A stretch of DNA of 64,000 nt from Collybiopsis luxurians FD-317 M1 (taxonomy: Eukaryota; Basidiomycota; Agaricomycetes; Agaricales; Omphalotaceae), in assembly GCA_000827265.1 (NCBI GenBank), contig KN834762.1, positions 684,939 through 748,938 on the forward strand. The letters run 5' to 3'. The translations under genes were made by a program, and so were the position numbers. Of the stretch, positions 42,047 through 53,022 are shown in pieces. The notes below the pieces were generated by a model that saw nothing but the letters and a program-made list of their open reading frames with translations, ran no database searches and was not told where the DNA came from. The first letter of the stretch is position 1, and the number at the start of each line of letters is the position of its first letter.

Positions 42047-43043
42047 TCAACATCCCTTTGTCGAGGACCACTCCCTCCTCAACTGTTCAGCCCAAGCCAT
42101 GAAACAATAAAGGAAACCAGCGGGGAGCATACACTTTTTGACGACATCGTTCCAGTTCCATCTTCGTCCACCCCATTTACCGCCTTTGAGACGTTGCCAG
42201 TCGATCTCACTCGCGGTGAGGCCTAGACCTGGACCACCGGGGGAGTTGTTTCCGTTGGACGACGGATGGGGCCCTCCTCCTCCTCCTGGTGTTGAGTCCG
42301 ATGACGAAGCGCCGTTGGGTATGGTTTCCCACCAGAGGTTACTGGTTACCCAGATTTGTACGCTTTTACTGGCGCATGTGGTGGTGGCGATGACGGCCCA
42401 TGTGATGACGGGACGCTTTTCGTGTTCGAGGAGGGTGAGGGTGAAGTGGGTTGCGGGCCAGCAGATGGCTTGGAGGGAGATGAGGCGGATGAGGGTTGCG
42501 AGAGGCGGATAGTAGACGCGCCAGCGTGCGAGGAGGCCGGTGGTTAGGGAGAGGCATTGATAGCCTGTTAGGATTGTCTGTTGGGGAGGTTATGTGATTG
42601 GTTGGGGGAGGAATGAAGGATTTGACTCACCCATAAGGCGGCTACGATGTAATCAATTCTTTCTGGTGGGCATCGAGTGGAGGTTGGGTCTGGATGTGGG
42701 GGATGATAGATGTGGTATATGTGGAAACAGAGGTTGACTAGGGCTGGGACGATGGACAGCAGACGGGAGAATTCGAATAAGAGGGGGGTGAGACGTTGTT
42801 GAAGGACATTTGGGGGAACGAGAGGAAGACGGGTGGAAGTGTTTCTGGAGGTGGGGAGATGTCGGGGCTGGAAACGAAGAGTCAGAATAAGAAGTTGAAG
42901 AAAAAGAAAAAGAAAAGAATACAGACAGGTTCATCAATTTCAGTCTCTGTTTCACCTGCACCTCTTTCGCCTGGTCTTGTACTGATAAGCTTTGGTTTTC
43001 TATTTGATTGTTTGAGTCGAAACAAGGAAACATTCTTGTCCAT
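42047..43043 (-). CDS. EOS1: EOS1-like N-glycosylation/stress protein (multi-pass ER membrane)
   Basis: Exons 43,043-42,927, 42,867-42,631 and 42,577-42,047 join in frame to 294 aa. The second exon starts after a clear CTGAC branch site and polypyrimidine tract. The conserved fungal EOS1 core is present: LLFEFSRLLSIVPALVNL, RIDYIVAALW|TILTGYQCLS, LLARWRVYYPPLATLIRLIS, ICWPATHFTLTLLEHEKRP, WAVIATTTCASKSVQIWVTS, NLWWE. Several TM helices are predicted from these. In yeast, Eos1 is an ER protein affecting N-glycosylation and oxidative-stress tolerance; the biochemical role is unclear. A Gly/Ser/Pro-rich insert (about 25 residues) precedes the C-terminal helix (LPAGFLYCFMAWAEQL). The start codon lies inside a duplicated promoter shared with YPP1. 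Confidence 0.8.
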
Positions 43044-43156
43044 AAAGCCTGTCAACCCCGAAAATCCCAGTACAAAAGAGATGACGCGAATTCTTTCCCA
43101 CGATTACACTAAGTTAGCTTTGACCTTTTCCTTTTCAAGAAATTATACGCCTTTCC
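43038..43156. promoter_or_regulatory. Left copy of a duplicated bidirectional promoter
   Basis: About 119 bp, from the EOS1 start codon (GTCCAT) to ATACGCCTTTCC, matches 45,445-45,557 (shared TTCTTTCCCACGATTACACT, CCTTTTCAAGAAA). It is the active EOS1 5' side. On its other side the sequence no longer leads to YPP1 but into the inserted peptidase segment. Confidence 0.65.
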
Positions 43157-43980
43157 AACTAACGATATGTTTGCCTTTGATATGCCCGGGATTTGGTGTT
43201 GCTGTAAGGCTCTCGATCCCAGGTAGACCACCATATCACTCGTGCAGACAGGCCTACAGACATTTTTCTGATTCGTACCGACGCGCGATATAATGTGATT
43301 CGTCACGAGTTGTAAGTCTTCCTCTTTGATTTTCTCCTTCTTTCCTTATTCGACCGTAATGGTATGCTGACCACTAGAAACTGACGCTCAGAAGCCCTCG
43401 TCCATTGCAGAGTTGAGACGAAGCGAACAGACCGGGCTTCAAAACTATGTACATAGGCGTTTAAATCTTACACTCATCTTAATGATATGTAGATGGAAGG
43501 CGATGAGAATCAACAGCTCTGCTCACATGAAATGTCCATTACGATGGCGCGGTAAGCACCTCATTATCTACCAGTTATCCATGCGTTGGGCGAAGATTAT
43601 GAGTAGTGGTGCGCTCACTCTGGAATGCTATCGCATTACAGACGTTTGCAATAAAAGGGTCGACATTCGAATTTTCAATAAGTGAGACTTACTAATGATG
43701 ATCTAGCATTCCCAAATTCTTCAAAGAGGTGTTCCTGGATAGTAAGGTGAGCGCTGATTGTTTTATGTCCTAAATCAGTTAACCTGTACGCCGTGTCGTG
43801 GCGCTTATCATGATGCTTGAAGCTCCTGGCAAAGGGCGTTTCTGGAAAGAAGTCATGGAATACCAGGCTTGGTACAGGGGGACTAATACATATGCATACA
43901 GACCAGAATTACACTCAAATAGGACGGACTATCCTTCGAAATCTCAATCTCAAACCCTCTCGTGCACGTTCTCAGCCACT
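43157..43980. other. Left part of the inserted segment, upstream of the peptidase gene
   Basis: There is no recognisable gene. Short ORFs at 43,413 and 43,798 lack support; the latter is only a non-ATG extension of the peptidase frame. The segment presumably holds the peptidase promoter. Confidence 0.4.
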
Positions 43981-44857
43981 ATGATGTTCTCTATCGTCTT
44001 CATGGCCAGCAATCTTCTGTGTGGCACATATGCCCATCCGTCGAGCCTCGCCGAACCAGTGATTACTCGTAACAATGCTCGCAGCTCCAATGCAGCAGCA
44101 GTTAACGATGTTCTAGTCGTGACTAATCCGAACTGGGCGGGGGTTTACATTGAAAGCCCCCCCGCTGGTCAAAACTTCCAAACTGTCTTCGCCCAGTTCA
44201 CCGTGCCCACTCCATCCAAAACTGCCAATGGAGCCGCCGGTTCTGCGGCAATTTGGGTTGGGATTGACGGTGTGACTGCCGGAACGCCACTATTGCAGAC
44301 TGGCATTGATATCGGGGTTAGCGCAAGCGGAGTTACGTCCTTTAGTGCATGGTACGAATGGCTCCCGGGCCCCTCCTTCAAATTTAATGAATTGGACATT
44401 CATGCTGGGGATGTCATTATCGCGTCGGTTGAAATGATCAACTCGACGACTGGCACTGTGGGTATTGAGAATATTAGTACAGGCAATGAAAGTGCGATTG
44501 TGCTTTCTGCTCCGAGCCCTCAGGTGAGTTTTTTCAAAGTCATTCCGTACCGATTCCGTCCTTTATCGATATTCATTTGATTCCTCGAAAAAAAAAAAAA
44601 ATACCTTTTTGGATCCATAGAGCACTTTGACAGGTCTCAACGCGGAATGGATAGTTGAAGATTTTGAATCTGCTGGCGGAGTACTAGTTCCATTTGCCAA
44701 CTTTACGCCTGTAACATTTAAAACCGGCGCTTTCACAAATAGAGGGGTGTCCGTCGATCCCAGCACATCTGGCACAACAGTCAACATTCAGCAGAATGGT
44801 ACAGTTTTGACCAGCGTTAGTGTCCAGACGGACACCATTACTGTCAAGCATACGTGA
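43981..44857 (+). CDS. Eqolisin-type (G1) glutamic peptidase, secreted
   Basis: Two exons (43,981-44,523; 44,621-44,857) join in frame to 259 aa. A hydrophobic signal sequence (MMFSIVFMASNLLCGTYA) is followed by a short propeptide. The G1 fold signature is present in order: NWAGVYIESPP, FQTVFAQFTVPTP, AAIWVGIDGVTAG, LLQTGIDIGV, FSAWYEWLPGP, and across the intron NAEWIVEDFES. Family knowledge places the catalytic Gln in the LQTG strand and the catalytic Glu in AEWIVEDF, and both are present. These enzymes are acid-active secreted endopeptidases. The mature part is about the usual length (roughly 200 aa). The gene lies alone in a ~2.3-kb segment inserted between EOS1 and YPP1. Confidence 0.9.
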
Positions 44858-45444
44858 AATACATGAGTTGACCTGGATACCTTGTACTTTTACGGTGCGC
44901 AGCGAATTTGGGTTGTCAGAGTCTGATTTACAGTGTTGTATATGTGTGGGTTTAGGTTTGATTTTCGTGGTTTTTCTCTGAATTTCGGATAGTGCTCATT
45001 GTTGTATATCTATGACGAGAATGAAAGGTACTTACGGCTGATACTATTGCGTTTGCCGTGAGATGGTTTTAGTGTTGGTGTCAGTGGCGGTAATGGTCAA
45101 TCTAGATCCCACCCTTTCGAAGCTGTTGCGTGTGTTGTCCACCACACTCTCGCCTTTCTAATTGCATCATCTATATGATTTACCCTTATCAGCAAAAGGG
45201 CGTCCAAAAGGTACTAGCGTAATATAACAATTTCAAGTTAAGCCTATATCGCAAACGATTACGGTACTTAGTGTCATTCTCAGAAAGGTCAAACCGCGTT
45301 ACGAACAAGGTCGAAGGAGGTACCAAGACGAGCCCTGGGTGATGTTATGTAGTTACATGTAGCGGCCGGTCAAAAACGAAAGCATGCAGCCCTTGTTCTA
45401 GATAGCTCTGCATATGAATGCACTCTCCCTTTCGAGAGCCCCAG
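44858..45444. other. Right part of the inserted segment
   Basis: 3' flank of the peptidase gene. No gene is seen. The insert ends where the second promoter copy begins at 45,445. Confidence 0.45.
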
Positions 45445-45564
45445 GTCCATAAAGCCTGTCACCGCGAAAATCCTAGTAAAAGAGCTGACGCTCATTCTTT
45501 CCCACGATTACACTAGCTTTGACGTTTTCCTTTTCAAGAAACTATATACACCTTTCCTTTTCTC
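45445..45564 (+). promoter_or_regulatory. Right copy of the duplicated promoter, in front of YPP1
   Basis: Matches 43,038-43,156. It begins with GGTCCATAAAGCCTGTC, which still contains the reverse complement of the EOS1 start codon, and ends just before the YPP1 ATG at 45,565. This is the expected layout if EOS1 and YPP1 once shared a ~120-bp divergent promoter. Confidence 0.65.
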
Positions 45565-48500
45565 ATGTCCTCCTCTCCAAAGGAGCGCCATTATTGGAAT
45601 CAGCTTCGCTCGGCACTAACAGCTGGTCAATGGGCCTCTTCATCTCCTGCAAAAGCGCCAAATGGATCCCCTTTGCCGTGGCCAGAGTTGTTTCGCAAAT
45701 TCAATAAACATTGTAAAGGTTTCGGCGATGTCGCGACTGTAGCAGAGCAGACGCAGGTTTTGGGTTTGTTGTTTGCTGCGGGGAAATTGGATACGTTGGA
45801 TCCTGATCAGGACGAACCCGTCAAGCCGGAGGAATACCCTTTGGAACTCGGCGATGAGTGTATTCTCTTACCGGAACGAGTCGAGGAAGCAAGGGCTGCG
45901 TATGACATTCTCAAGAATCTTGAGAGTTCCAATTTTGATGTAGGTATCTTTTCCATGAGCGTTGACCGAGCTGACTCAATCGTCATCAAGACACTTAATT
46001 TTGCCCTGGCCTACTATGCCTATGCACTAGGTAATCCCTCCGAATGCTTGAACCATCTCAGCAAAGTCCCAGACGTGTCTCACGTCCAGAACCACATCCC
46101 CCTCCCCTCGACCTTAAGAGCCAGTACCCTCGGTGTACCCGATTCTCGCCCCCCTACGCTTTCTTCCAATATCTCGACGAACAGCAGTATCACCGTCGGA
46201 GGTGATTCCGCCGCATCGATATCCATCCCAGAAATCCGCGACGGTCGAGCATGGGCCATAACCGAAACCATCCGCAGTCTATGCCTCCAAGGCATGTCCC
46301 ACGAAAAACTCACCCCCTCCAAACCCCTCACCGCACTCAAAACCTACTCCGCCGCTTTCCCGCTCCTCTCTATCGTCGAAACCGAACTCACATCCCTATC
46401 CCTCCCCACCAACACGTCCTCCGCAGGGTCAGGCAAAGTTGATTTTTCGTCGTTTACCAAGTTCCGGGAGGTGTGGAGGTGGGTGGAGAGGTTGCTTTGG
46501 AGAGCTATTGTCCTTGCGTCGAGGATGTTTGATGTGAATCATGATCATCGGGGGACGGTTTCTCCGTGTAAGGAACAAGATTCCTTGTGGACTTGGTTGG
46601 ATCATTATTCTAGCTGTTCGGCGTACTGGCCCGCCAACTTTCGTACCTCGCATCGATCGACGGTTTCTGTGATTTATTTGCGCGCTCTGGTGTTGCGGTA
46701 CGGTGCTGCTGCGGCGGGGTCGGGGTTGGGATCGACGGCGATGGCGATGGCGAACGACAAATCGCCGCCGTGGATACATACAGCCCGGAATGTGATACAG
46801 GAATATCGAGCCATTTTGAATGTGTCTACGCATTTTCCGAAATCGGGGGAGAGGAATTACAAGGTGGAGGATTTTACGGAGCTTTGTGTCGCTCTTTGGG
46901 AGACGATGACGGTGTCGAGGGGGGGAGGGAGGGGAGGGGAGTATGCTGGGTGGGTTTTGGACGTATGTGGTTTTGGTATTCTTTTTTTTTAATTTATTCT
47001 TATCTTAACGAAAATCTTTGTTTTTTCCTCCATCTATCTATCTACACAGGTCTTGTGGTGGTCAACTCGACTCACTTTCAACTCGCATACTATCCAACGA
47101 CACTTGGCTCGGTTGTTGTATATTTCAGGCGATGTGTACCTCGCTCGACGGATGCTGAGGCTGTACATACAGATTACGAGTAAAGCGCATCAGGCTGCTA
47201 CAGCTTCTGGGGTGGGAGGTGGGGACGGCGGCGGGAAGGAGTTGGAGAGGGAGGCGGATAGTGATGCGAATTGGGTCAGGACGTGCGTTTTCGGGGCGAG
47301 GATGATTTGTAGGGTTATTGGGAATGGGGGTGGATCTGCGCAAGTGGGCAGTGGAGCGGGCACGGGGGTGGCTGGGAGCGGATCGGGAGGAGGAGGGACG
47401 GGAGGGGCTGGAAGTGGGAGTGGGTCGATTAAAGAGACGATGGATGATCTGAGGGAAGCCGGACAGTTGATTGAAAAGGCCAAGACGAGGTTGGATTTGG
47501 GTGATAGGGAGTTGGCTGCGAGTGTTGATCTGGCGGAGGGGATTTGGTTGACGGTTGTGGCGTTTAAACGTGAGTTTTTTCATAACCGTAACCCCGATGC
47601 TGACGCTGATGGCTTTACTTTACTGATCTTGATGCTCTGGCGAGTAGAACATGAGCCTGATACGCGCTCGACGAATTTGTGCAAGGCGCACGAGCTATTT
47701 GTGAAGTCGGTCGATACGTACTCGACGCCTGCGGCACATTATCACCTGGCTCTTTCGTATGCCCGATACGTTCCCCCTCCTTCTCCTTTGTCATCGTCGT
47801 CGTCACCGGCTGGTGTAAACGGAAAGGATTCATCGCAAGAACTCAAAGGAGTACACTCCCACACGCAAGACATCCAAAAAGCCATTGAACACGCCGCGGC
47901 AGCTGCGGAAGGTGATCCGAGCGAGATTCGGTATTGGCATTTGTTGGGGTTGCTTTCGGGGAAGATGGAAATGTGGGAGGCGGCGTTGGGGGCGCTGGAG
48001 ACTGGGGCGGACATTGGGGAAGATGGGCCTGGGCCTGGGACGCGGGCGGGAGCGGGGGACGCGGAAGGGGAGGGGAGTGAATATGGGCATGGGGGTGAGG
48101 GATCGAGTGATACGAGGTTGAGTGTTCCTGGTGCGGAGAGGGAGAGTAAGGTGAACGGGAATGCGCGTGGGCCTATTGATGGACTGCCCGTGCAGGATGG
48201 TCCGAGGCATTCGATGTTTGCTTCGCACCCGGCGAGAGAGGATATGCCTCCGGTGTATGTTCTTGGGACGCATCCGCGCGAGCCGACGAAAACGAATACT
48301 TTGCCTCCTTCTTCGGGGCTCCTTCAGCCCTTTTCCGACCACCCCGAACCGTCGAGACATGAAAAGTTTGAGTATGCGTTGCAGTTGAGGATGACGCAGG
48401 TTGTAGTGGCGGAGTATGTTGAGGGGGCGGAGGGGGCGGCGGAGAAGCTTCCAGAGGTATTTCAGTGGATTGCGGAGAAGAGGGGGGTGGGTAGTAGTGT

Positions 48501-50043
48501 TGGTGGGGAGCAGAGTCAAACTTGTGCGTTTGATGTTCTGCAATCGTCGTTGATCTCAGTCTGAGTTCTTTTCCTCTTTTCTTCTTTTAGCCCGCCCTTC
48601 GAACGAGTTATCAAGGACCTTATCAGGCTCTGGAGCAGGCGATATGAAGCTCAGGACGCCCTCGGAGCTTGCGTTGTCTAGGACGCCGTCGAATTCGCAG
48701 ATTGGACATTTGGAGGTGAAGGAGGGTCATGAATCCGCTGCGACTGCGACTGCTGCTGCGGGGACTGTGACTGGTAAAGTGGGCCTGCAACTGCCATCCA
48801 GACCTTCTCTTTCACATACGACGTCTACTTCGACAGAGTTGCAGCCTCCGATTCCGATCATGATATCTCCTGCTACGCCTGATGGAACTACACCTACACC
48901 TATGAATGGGAGTGGGAATGGGAGTGGGAATGGGAGTGGGAGTGCGGTGTTGTTGGCTGCTGCCGATGTTGCGGAAAAGGCAAAGGAAAGGGAAAAGGAC
49001 AGGGACAACGGCGGCGGCGATTTCAATGAAAAGCAGCTGCATGTCCAGTCGGCCAGCCATGATAGAGACGCGTCAAAGTCCAAGAAGATGCAGCAAAAGT
49101 TGAAGAGTAGGGTTCAGAAAGGTGGTGTGAGGATTAGTACGATATCGAAGAAGATTGGGCATGGGGTGGTGAGGAATGGGAGTTTGAGAAAGTTGAATTC
49201 GACTCCTGGTGGGTTGTTTATTTGTTGTTTCGTCATCGTCGTCGTCGGTACTGAGTAATGACTGCGTTTGTTTACAGATTTTCATGCCGTTCTACGTCCC
49301 ATCTCCTACCAAGCCTCCTCGATCCATTCTCGTAGGCGCCTGAGCGCTGCGAACTCGCAAGCATCGGGGGAGGCAACAGCCGAAGACGTCTTCTCTTCCC
49401 CTCCCCCGCCTCCGCCTCCTGCCTTACCCCCGACGTCGAATTCGAAATGGAACAACCGGACGTTGAGGGAGAATAGGCTGTTGAGTGATTTGTGGTTGAT
49501 GTCGGCTGCTACGTTTAGGCGATTGGGTAAGATTGAGCAGGCAAAGGGCGCGATACAGGAAGCGGAGGTTAGGGATGAGGCTAATCCGGGTGTCTGGGTG
49601 CAGGTAAGTGAAGAATTTTTGTGCTTTGACAGTTCTTGGTAAATTTTGTTACATTAAAGCTCGGATTGTATTATGTCGCTTTGGGACGTTCCCGAGAAGC
49701 GACGGAAGCTTTCCAAAAAGCTCTGTTTATCTCACCGGACGATGTCGCTGCGTCAGTACACCTCTCGCGGATGTGTCTCTTACTAGAAGGTACCGGATCC
49801 GGACAGGGGCAGCATTCGACGATACCGCCCAGCTCGGAGAATGTCGATTTGGTGGCGGGCTTGTTGGGGCATTTGACCAAGGGTGCAGGGTGGGATGCTG
49901 CCGAGGCGTGGTATTTTCTTGCCAAGGCGTATGGGGTGCAGGGGAGGAAGGAGAGGGAGAGAGAGAGTTTGACGATGGCGCTGAGGCTTTCGGAAAATAG
50001 AGGGGTTAGGGATTTTGGGGTTGCGCTTGGGTTGTGTCTTTGA
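45565..50043 (+). CDS. YPP1: YPP1/TTC7-like TPR protein of the PI4-kinase complex
   Basis: Six exons (45,565-46,962; 47,050-47,569; 47,648-48,523; 48,591-49,208; 49,278-49,603; 49,660-50,043) join in frame to 1,373 aa. The N-terminus (HYWNQLRSALTAGQW) and paired helices such as ADSIVIKTLNFALAYYAYAL, LARLLYISGDVYLARRMLRLY, NLCKAHELFVKSVDTY..AAHYHLALSYAR, IRYWHLLGLLSGKMEMWEAA and LGLYYVALGRSREATEAF are TPR-like. The last two, with GAGWDAAEAWYFLAKAYG, match the YPP1/TTC7 C-terminus. In yeast and animals this protein, with EFR3, holds the PI4-kinase STT4/PI4KA at the plasma membrane. Long Gly/Ser-rich and charged spacers (exons 2-4) make it longer than animal TTC7 (about 850 aa). Codon usage in these spacers is GC-rich, producing many shadow ORFs. 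Confidence 0.82.
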
Positions 50044-50382
50044 AGTGGACCTTCGTTGTTGTTGTGGCGGGTATATTTTTTTACATCTATCTTTGCTTGC
50101 AGCTGGGACACAAGTTGCACCATCGATATTGATAAACCATTGCATTCGAGCATTCGAGCATTATTACTTTACATCCATACCCCCCTTCATTTTTCATACT
50201 ATGATTGAGAAATTTAGATAATCGAGTACCGTACCTTTTGGAATTTCTAGACAATTGCTGGTTTTGGGAGTTGGGAACGCGCTTTGGTTTGGGTCACGCC
50301 ACCGTAGGTACTTGGGCGCTCAGATTTAGGTCCTCGGTTCAACAACTCCGAGTTGAACTTGCACTGCGTTCATGGATCTGAG
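50044..50382. other. Intergenic region
   Basis: 3' end of YPP1 and the promoter side of the next gene. Nothing else is seen. Confidence 0.5.
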
Positions 50383-52492
50383 ATGTTTCCGGTACCAGCT
50401 TCTCTGCTTGCGCTAATCTCGTCGGACAGTCAAAAAGTACCCCAGAATTTGCCAAAGCTTTCTGCTGAAGGTGGCTCTTCCGTCGATGAACATATTACGT
50501 CTCCCGCTTTTTATGCAAGACTGCTTGAGGCTGAGGATAAAACCGTGCCGCAGCTCCCTTCGAAGCCTATAGAATCGTCGTCCCCGGTAGTCCCAGAGCC
50601 CATAGACTCTGTCCTGCGTACCGAGATTCAGCTTTCCCCGAATACGGCCTCTCTCCCTCCTTCATTTTACTCTGCTTCCGGTATCAATCCAATTAATGAG
50701 CTCAAGAGAGCTTGCCAAAAGGCTTTTGGAACAGACAAACTTCTCAAATGGCACATCCATGACGTTGACAACACTGGTAAATGTTTGTGTAGATCCTGGA
50801 CTTGTGACCTTCGCTAACACCTCAGTAAGAACGCGAAAAGAAGTATTGCATTCTCCAAATTATCAAAAGCAGCCATGATCTACGGACGTACAAAGGATGT
50901 TTTAGACACGAAAACAAGAAACAGGCCAAGAAAGAAGTCGCCGAGATTGCTCTTCGCGATGGTGCCTTGGCGTACATTCTTGCCAGGTCTACCTCGGGGC
51001 TATCTCAGTACGATAACCCAGTAGAAGTAATTGAGAGTTATTTTTCGCAGTACGGTACAGATTCCGAGCATCTTCAATGGTTTACTTACGGTTCGTCGTC
51101 ATTGACTCAAATTCTCCGCCTCTTTTTTGATCATTACTTACTTTTGGAAGGAAACGGAGCGGCTCTTCGTGTCAAGATTGCTCCTCATATCTTCCGAGTT
51201 TATTCTACGGGTCTTTTGGATTCTCCCGCGAAGGCTAAACTCAGCTGCGCTCATATGGCTATTCGATCTGGAGTGCTCGACTTCATTAAGGACCGCCCTC
51301 CAGAAGTCTGTGCTTCTTCTAAGTCGGAGCCCTTGGTTATGGGCCCTATTACATTACAGCAATTTATGGATACCCTCCCTCGCCCCTTCCCTGAATCTGA
51401 ATTCGAAGAGGTCCTTTCTAAGAATGTTGGATCTTTGGTAGGGAAATGGCTCAAGACTTTGCTTGATGAGGCCAATGTATTCCGCGCAAGTGCTCTCAAG
51501 CGATCTTTTTATCGCTTGAAGGCCGAGGCAGGTAAGGCTTCGTTGGAATGTAATTTTTGCAAGTGAGCTCATGTGAATTCGTGCGTAGGATACGGATGTC
51601 TCCTGCGCATCGAAGACCCGCAAGAAGATCCGATACACGCCAAGAGCTATCTTGTAGAGCCTCGATTGGAGACGAAAGGCATAGTTAAACTAGCGGTCTA
51701 CATACAGGCCATGTCAGAAGGGATCGGAAATTTCCTCCGGTCCTTTATACCAGAAGATGCCACAGCAAAGCTGGCTGAGGGCAAAGATTTCTTATCTATG
51801 CAGCACTACGTCAATGGAAGCGTCTGGCCTCAGCTACGGGCAGCTCAGGATGCTGAACGGATGAACCTCGATTTCCAATATGAGATGAACAACGAGAGTA
51901 GTAAGAACATCTTTGACCCTTTGACTACTGATATTTACACACCATCTTCTCCAGAATGGGGTTGCGTGCTAAGCCTTACTATTAGTGATCCTCACAGACG
52001 GATGAGCACGGATTGCAAGGAAACGCGGAAATACATTGTCCCAACCATAAGAAAATCCAAAAAAGAGGCGCGAATCGTGGCCTTGTATCTAGCGGGACAC
52101 CAGGGAATTCTACAGCTTCTGAAGGACCTGTCAGACCGGTGGGAATCTAGCGGGAATCCTGGAACTGGGGAATCTGAAGATGTGGCACGCCTGAATGCTG
52201 AAGAGCTTGAACTAGGCGAAATATTAGAGAATGACGCCAATTCAAGTCACGGTGCTGGTGGAACTTTTCCGGATGCTCCGGTGTCTCTGGAAAACTTTTC
52301 AGGTTCGTATTTCTCCCTTCGTCAACTCATGGGTTGCTGATCCCATCTTGGTTTTCAGCCCTTCTAGATGGTTCAAATTTGAAACGGAAGCGAGGAGGGT
52401 CGATGGATGATATAGGCCTGGGCCAACAATATGAGGGTGCTAGACTTTCCAATCCTAGTGCAGACGGAAATAATAAGCGTTTGAAAATGTGA
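50383..52492 (+). CDS. Nuclear-type protein with possible dsRNA-binding-like region
   Basis: Four exons (50,383-50,776; 50,830-51,531; 51,589-52,302; 52,359-52,492) join in frame to 647 aa. Residues about 113-180 (NPINELKRACQKAFG ... KKYCILQIIKSS, then KKQAKKEVAEIALRDGALAYI) have the alpha-beta-beta-beta-alpha look of a double-stranded-RNA-binding domain, including the basic KKQAKKEVAEIAL helix. This is inference, not a firm family match. The middle is helical and unassigned (FFDHYLLLEGNGAALRVKIA, PITLQQFMDTLPRPFPESEF). The C-terminus carries two basic clusters, NLKRKRGGS and NKRLKM-stop, consistent with nuclear import. It does not belong to a family I can name. Confidence 0.65.
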
Positions 52493-53022
52493 ATATATAT
52501 GTGTGCACAGGCGAATTTTCTGTTGCCCTAATGAATACTTGACGCTCGGCTTTTTTATTCCTTCCGTGTAGATCGTTGTTAATCAACGCAGTATAGACTG
52601 CTTGGACTTATTTGTCGCCACAACTTCCAGATGTAAGATTGATATAGAGCGAGGCAAGTACGAAGAACAGTCAAACTATTCTTACCTTGAAGATAGCAGT
52701 GCTTTCTGCTTAGCTTCGCTCATTTCCAAATCCAGGATCCGCACACTTTTATTCAGTCTTAAGGCGCATTGGACGAATCAGCTGACCGTAAGCAATTGCG
52801 CCGTAGGAACAGACGCGAGACTCAAAAGGTGCTCATGTCACTATTCAATCTGCCGTGCTAAGTATGTATGCAGTCTCCTTTTGGTCATCAGTACAGTAAT
52901 ATGGACTCATTAAAGACATAAAATCGATACAGGTAGCTAGGGTAAGCAATATACAATCAAGCGTAACATTCAGTCGTAATTTTCGTTCGTGTCCTAGCAG
53001 GTTCAGATTTCCATAACCAAAT
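52493..53022. other. Intergenic region between convergent genes
   Basis: Terminator space of two convergent genes. A 103-codon ORF at 52,602 has no supporting feature. Confidence 0.5.

Noticed and set aside
46080..49300. Many long Arg/Pro/Gly-rich ORFs on both strands within YPP1
   Set aside because: They arise from GC-rich low-complexity codons of the YPP1 spacers. The six-exon YPP1 model explains the region.
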